From the NCBI GenBank assembly GCA_025927935.1, contig JAICKM010000325.1, positions 1 through 7,587 of the forward strand: DNA of 7,587 nt. Reading direction: 5' to 3'. Numbering within the stretch: the first letter of the stretch is position 1; each line of letters starts with the position of its first letter. A program made the position numbers and the translations under genes. The DNA comes from Chloroflexia bacterium (GTDB lineage: Bacteria > Chloroflexota > Chloroflexia > QHBQ01 > JADMIH01). This document shows positions 4,988-7,587 of the stretch, in pieces. Below the pieces are notes generated by a model. That model ran no database searches. It saw only the letters and a program-made list of their open reading frames with translations, and had not been told where the DNA came from.

Positions 4988-6658
4988 TTAGGGCCGGCAG
5001 CCGGTCTGCTGTAACGCCCAGACGCCCAGCAGGCCCAACTGGAACTCGCTCGGCGTGCCCAGGTGTTCCGGGTGCCATTCGAAGCGCGCCCGCTCGAAAT
5101 ACTGCACCGTGTACGGGCGCCCATCGGTCGGGCTGACCTCGCTGAACTCTTCAGAGAGCGGATAGCCGAACTGGGCCAGCCCGCCCCGCTGCCGCCAGAG
5201 GATGTAGAACCCGCCGCCCAGGCTATGCTGCGTTTGCGGAAAATAGACCCGGTCGGGCGTGTTCGGAAACGGCGGCACGGTTGGGAACTGGCGGCCCGCG
5301 GTGTACTGGCTGCCCAGCAGGCCCAGTTGGATGGAATAAGGCGTGCCGGCCAGCTCCGGATGCCACTCGAAGCGGTTGCGCTCGAAATATTGCACGGTGT
5401 AGGGCCGGCCGTCGGTCAGGCTGACCTCGGTGAACTCCTCGGTCAGCGGGTAGCCGTAGATGGGCAGGCCGCCGTGCGCCCGCCAATATTGCAGGAAGCC
5501 GCCGCCCAGGCTGTGCCCTGTCTGCGGGAAGTAGACCCGCGTGGCCGTGCTGGTGAAGGGCGGGATGGGCGTGCAGGGGCTACGCAGCCCGGCAATGCTC
5601 TGCCAGATGCCCGGATCTTCCTGCCCCAGCCGCCAGATGGCGAAGCCGGGATAGTTGCGCTGCTGCACCAGGGCCAGGCGCGCGTCAAAGCTCTGCTTGT
5701 TCTCATACCAGACCTCGTGGCGCTGGTTGTCCTTCATATAGACCAGCGATGGCGACTGGCTGGCGGCGTCGTAAGCGAAGCTCCCCTGATAGGTCTGGCC
5801 GAGCGCCTGAGTCTCGCTCCAGGTGCGCGGGTCGGCCTGCGGGCGTGGATTGGCCGTGGTGTTCCAATCGTAGCCGTAGAGATCGAGGCCCCAGATGATC
5901 TTGCCTGCGCTCAGGATCGGCGTGGCATAGTTCGCCACGTCGTTCAGCCAGGTGATAGGCGCGATGGGGCCGGGCGCGCCGCCGGGATAGTGCTGGTCAT
6001 AGGCCATGATGACGAAGTAATCGGCCCAGGGGCGCAGATCGCGGTAGTTAAAGGGGCCGGCCCAGCCGGTGTTCACGTCCCGCGTCTTGGCGGGCACGGC
6101 CATCACCACCAGTTTTTCGTATTGTCGCAAATCCTGGTAGAGCAACGACATAAAGGTCGTCAGCAAGGGACCGTCCGCGTCGTTGATGCCCTCGAAGTCG
6201 ATGGTGATGCCGTCATAGTTGTTTTGCAGCACGAGGGTGCGCAGGTTCCGGATCAGCGCATCACGCGTCCCTGGGTCGGCCAGCACATTGTGGAAGTTCT
6301 GGTAGGTGCTGTTGTTGCGGATCATCGGCACGTTCTTGACACCCTTCGACCGCAACAGATCGTTCACGTTGGATTGCACGCTGTTGGTGATCGCGCCGGT
6401 GCCGTTCACCGTGTAGAACCAGGGCGAGACATAGTTCAACTGGTCGACGTGCGCCTGAAGCGAGACCAGCGAGTTCGGGTTGTAGGTCACATAGAAGCCC
6501 CAGCGGATCGAGATGTCGGCAGCAGCAGCCGGGAGCGGCGTGCTCAGGGGCGCGGGCAGCAACGGCGCCACCAGCACCAGGACCAGTGGGAGAACCAACA
6601 GCAGACCGCGCCGCGAACGAGCCAGGCTCATCCGCCGCGCGGGATGGACATAACGCAT
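4988..6658 (-). CDS. Exported GH18-family glycosidase with two C-terminal surface repeats
   Basis: This is a 556-aa exported GH18 (chitinase-like) glycoside hydrolase. Residues 1-47 are a signal peptide: RARSRRG-type basic start, LLLVLPLVLVLVAPLL core, AAAA before Asp48. The GH18 barrel spans about 48-355. The catalytic strand is D149-G-I-T-I-D154-F-E156, with Glu156 as the expected proton donor. MAYD (218-221) and IWRLGQED (341-348) are further GH18 landmarks. The F at the usual W position and T152 in place of the usual Asp resemble YaaH/SleL-type cortex and peptidoglycan-active enzymes rather than classical chitinases, but the N-terminal LysM domains of those enzymes are absent. Residues 374-449 and 470-545 are two 76-aa repeats. 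The start is ATG 6658, with GGAAGGA 7 nt upstream. A GTG at 6688 would place ten extra residues before the signal peptide. It probably cleaves a beta-1,4-GlcNAc-containing polymer outside the cell; the substrate is unproven. Confidence 0.92.
   Translation of the reverse strand: MRYVHPARRMSLARSRRGLLLVLPLVLVLVAPLLPAPLSTPLPAAAADISIRWGFYVTYNPNSLVSLQAHVDQLNYVSPWFYTVNGTGAITNSVQSNVNDLLRSKGVKNVPMIRNNSTYQNFHNVLADPGTRDALIRNLRTLVLQNNYDGITIDFEGINDADGPLLTTFMSLLYQDLRQYEKLVVMAVPAKTRDVNTGWAGPFNYRDLRPWADYFVIMAYDQHYPGGAPGPIAPITWLNDVANYATPILSAGKIIWGLDLYGYDWNTTANPRPQADPRTWSETQALGQTYQGSFAYDAASQSPSLVYMKDNQRHEVWYENKQSFDARLALVQQRNYPGFAIWRLGQEDPGIWQSIAGLRSPCTPIPPFTSTATRVYFPQTGHSLGGGFLQYWRAHGGLPIYGYPLTEEFTEVSLTDGRPYTVQYFERNRFEWHPELAGTPYSIQLGLLGSQYTAGRQFPTVPPFPNTPDRVYFPQTQHSLGGGFYILWRQRGGLAQFGYPLSEEFSEVSPTDGRPYTVQYFERARFEWHPEHLGTPSEFQLGLLGVWALQQTGCRP
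5024..5251 (-). repeat. C-terminal surface repeat, copy 2
   Basis: This encodes residues 470-545 of the GH18 protein, from RVYFPQTQHSLGGGF to EFQLGLLG. It aligns without gaps to copy 1, with 58 of 76 residues identical by my count. The DNA has diverged more at synonymous sites, so the duplication is not recent. Confidence 0.9.
5312..5539 (-). repeat. C-terminal surface repeat, copy 1
   Basis: This encodes residues 374-449 of the GH18 protein, from RVYFPQTGHSLGGGF to SIQLGLLG. The offset to copy 2 is exactly 96 codons, and both copies are preceded by a PPF-containing linker. The core pattern is F-x2-YW-x3-GG, GYPLTEEF, DGRPYTVQYFER, FEWHPE and LGLLG, reminiscent of LGFP repeats. Confidence 0.9.
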
Positions 6659-6720
6659 GGACGAATCCTTCCCAGGAGAAGCGGGCACCGGCCCGAGCCG
6701 GGCGCCGGAATGAGTATCGG

Positions 6721-6750
6721 GGGCACGACCGGAAAAGCATCCGGTCGCCC
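6721..6750 (-). promoter_or_regulatory. Stem-loop in the GH18 mRNA leader
   Basis: CGACCGG (6726-6732) pairs with CCGGTCG (6741-6747) over an 8-nt loop. GGG (6721-6723) and CCC (6748-6750) extend it to 10 bp past a 2-nt bulge. A smaller GCCCG-AGC-CGGGC hairpin follows at 6691-6703. Both lie in the predicted leader of about 105 nt, between the promoter and the RBS. No known riboswitch consensus is recognisable. They may stabilise the mRNA or act as a regulatory element. Confidence 0.45.
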
Positions 6751-6771
6751 ATGCCCGGCGACCTCAGCCGC

Positions 6772-6800
6772 ATTATAGCCGAGGCGTCAGGCGCTGCCAA
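6772..6800 (-). promoter_or_regulatory. Consensus-like promoter of the GH18 gene
   Basis: On the minus strand TTGGCA (6800-6795), a 17-bp spacer and TATAAT (6777-6772) give five of six and six of six consensus matches. This is the best housekeeping promoter in the window. The transcript would start near 6765, about 105 nt before the ATG. Confidence 0.85.
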
Positions 6801-6844
6801 GCGTGGCGCGAACGGCAACCTGTGTGATACCAACGTAAGAACAA

Positions 6845-6873
6845 TTGCGCGCTGCCGCGATTCCGCATATAAG
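6845..6873 (+). promoter_or_regulatory. Probable promoter of the lipase maturation factor gene
   Basis: TTGCGC (6845-6850), a 17-bp spacer and TATAAG (6868-6873) lie upstream of the gene starting at 6973. The -10 matches at five of six positions and the -35 at three. Only 44 bp separate its -35 from that of the divergent GH18 promoter. Confidence 0.5.
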
Positions 6874-6972
6874 GGGCAGCCGCCGGAAGCGGTCCTGTTA
6901 TTGCTATGCACTATTGCAACCGGCTTGGTCGACCCGTCGCGCCCAGGACGCATCCTGGCAGGGACCAGCTAG

Positions 6973-7587
6973 ATGGACACCATCGAGATCGCGCCTCATA
7001 AACAAGACGAACAGCCCGCCGCCGGGTTGCAGCGGGTCTGGCGGCGCATCCAGGGGGACGCGGCCCGCAAACCGCCCTACTTTCTCACGCGCTGGCTCTT
7101 CCTGCGCCTGCTGGGGCTGGTCTACCTCTTCGCTTTCGGCGCACTCTGGCCGCAGGTGCGCGGGCTGATTGGCCCGAACGGCATCCTGCCCGCCGCCGAT
7201 TATTTGCGCGTCTTTGGTGTGCAGAGCGGCCCGGACCGCTTCCTACAACTCCCGACGCTGGCCTGGGTGAGTACGAGCGACGGCTTTTTGCTCTTCCTCT
7301 GTGGGGCGGGGATGGTGCTGGCCCTGCTGCTGATCGCCGGGCTGCTACCGGGGCCGGCCCTCGTGCTGTTGTGGTTCGATTACCTCTCGATAGCCAATAT
7401 CGGGCAGGACTTCCTGGCCTTCCAGTGGGACTCCTTGCTGCTGGAAACCGGCTTCCTGGCGATCTTCTTCGCGCCGTGGGGTCGGCGGCCCGGCCTGGCC
7501 CATGAGGCCCCGCCATCGCGCATCGTGATCTGGCTCTTGCGCTGGCTGCTGTTCCGCCTGGTATTCTTTTCGGGCGTCGTCAAGCTC
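6973..7587 (+). CDS. Lipase maturation factor (LMF1) family membrane protein, 5' part
   Basis: The frame is open from ATG 6973 to the window edge (205 codons, no stop), so this is the N-terminal part of a longer gene. Family landmarks are YFLTRWLFLRLLGLVYLFAF (36-55), GLIGPNGILPA (64-74), FQWDSLLLETGFLAIFFAPW (150-169) and WLLFRLVFFSGVVKL (191-205). Hydrophobic segments suggest at least four membrane spans, at about 41-60, 104-124, 126-140 and 155-170, with another at 186-203. Vertebrate LMF1 is needed in the ER for folding of lipoprotein lipase. The role of bacterial members is not established, and no lipase gene is in the window. AGGGA (6960-6964) lies 8 nt before the ATG. The gene is divergent from the GH18 gene and has its own probable promoter. 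The family call is confident, the function is not. Confidence 0.9.
   Translation, partial: MDTIEIAPHKQDEQPAAGLQRVWRRIQGDAARKPPYFLTRWLFLRLLGLVYLFAFGALWPQVRGLIGPNGILPAADYLRVFGVQSGPDRFLQLPTLAWVSTSDGFLLFLCGAGMVLALLLIAGLLPGPALVLLWFDYLSIANIGQDFLAFQWDSLLLETGFLAIFFAPWGRRPGLAHEAPPSRIVIWLLRWLLFRLVFFSGVVKL

Noticed and set aside
4668..5078. Minus-strand open frame of 136 codons in the gap downstream of the GH18 gene
   Set aside because: It starts inside the GH18 coding region, lacks an RBS, has Arg/Pro/Gly-rich composition and no recognisable domain. The overlapping frames on both strands are equally open.
6659..6688. Upstream GTG start for the GH18 protein
   Set aside because: It would place the RBS GGAAGGA inside the gene and add ten residues before the signal peptide.
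5063..6778. Long plus-strand open frame (571 codons) antisense to the GH18 gene
   Set aside because: It mirrors the GH18 coding frame in GC-rich DNA, has no domain or signal peptide, and is Arg/Ala/Gly-rich as expected of a shadow. The minus-strand protein has clear GH18 motifs and repeats.

Overview
The window is GC-rich bacterial DNA, most likely from a member of the Chloroflexota. The main support is the pair of exported proteins. One ends in a C-terminal module (…FxPQTGHN…GYPITE…YW…RRVLTYVP…GNVGQHY…WRY) and the other in two RVYFPQT-H-SLGGGF…GYPL-EEF…VQYFER-RFEWHPE repeats. I associate both sequence styles with secreted Chloroflexota proteins. This assignment rests on memory of the families; no database was searched.

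Layout from left to right. (1) Positions 1-148 hold a GC palindrome and a strong intrinsic terminator. (2) Positions 149-2113, minus strand, encode a 654-aa exported, probably beta-propeller protein with the C-terminal module. (3) After a 236-bp divergent promoter region, a two-gene plus-strand unit (2350-3301) encodes an isochorismatase-type cysteine hydrolase and a small single-domain cupin. (4) A perfect 14-bp inverted repeat lies at 3316-3344 between convergent genes. (5) Positions 3367-4515, minus strand, encode a COG2865-type regulator-like protein (GHKL-like ATPase plus winged helix) without the usual N-terminal AlbA_2/Schlafen-type domain. Its promoter contains a palindrome. (6) About 470 bp with no convincing gene (4516-4987) hold two short tandem repeats and several inverted repeats. 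(7) Positions 4988-6658, minus strand, encode an exported GH18 glycosidase with two tandem C-terminal repeats. (8) A 314-bp divergent region carries good promoters for both flanking genes and a leader hairpin. (9) From 6973 to the right edge runs the 5' part of a lipase maturation factor family membrane protein, cut off by the window end.

The genes do not form one obvious pathway. The clearest shared theme is the cell surface. The two exported proteins, which are separated by three unrelated genes, carry C-terminal repeats that I can align to each other by eye. The repeats have the general pattern of LGFP-type surface repeats, which suggests a common envelope-binding module. No CRISPR array, tRNA, rRNA, transposase or phage gene is visible. 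The regulator-like gene with its palindromic promoter and the shared surface repeat are the best candidates for something under-described.
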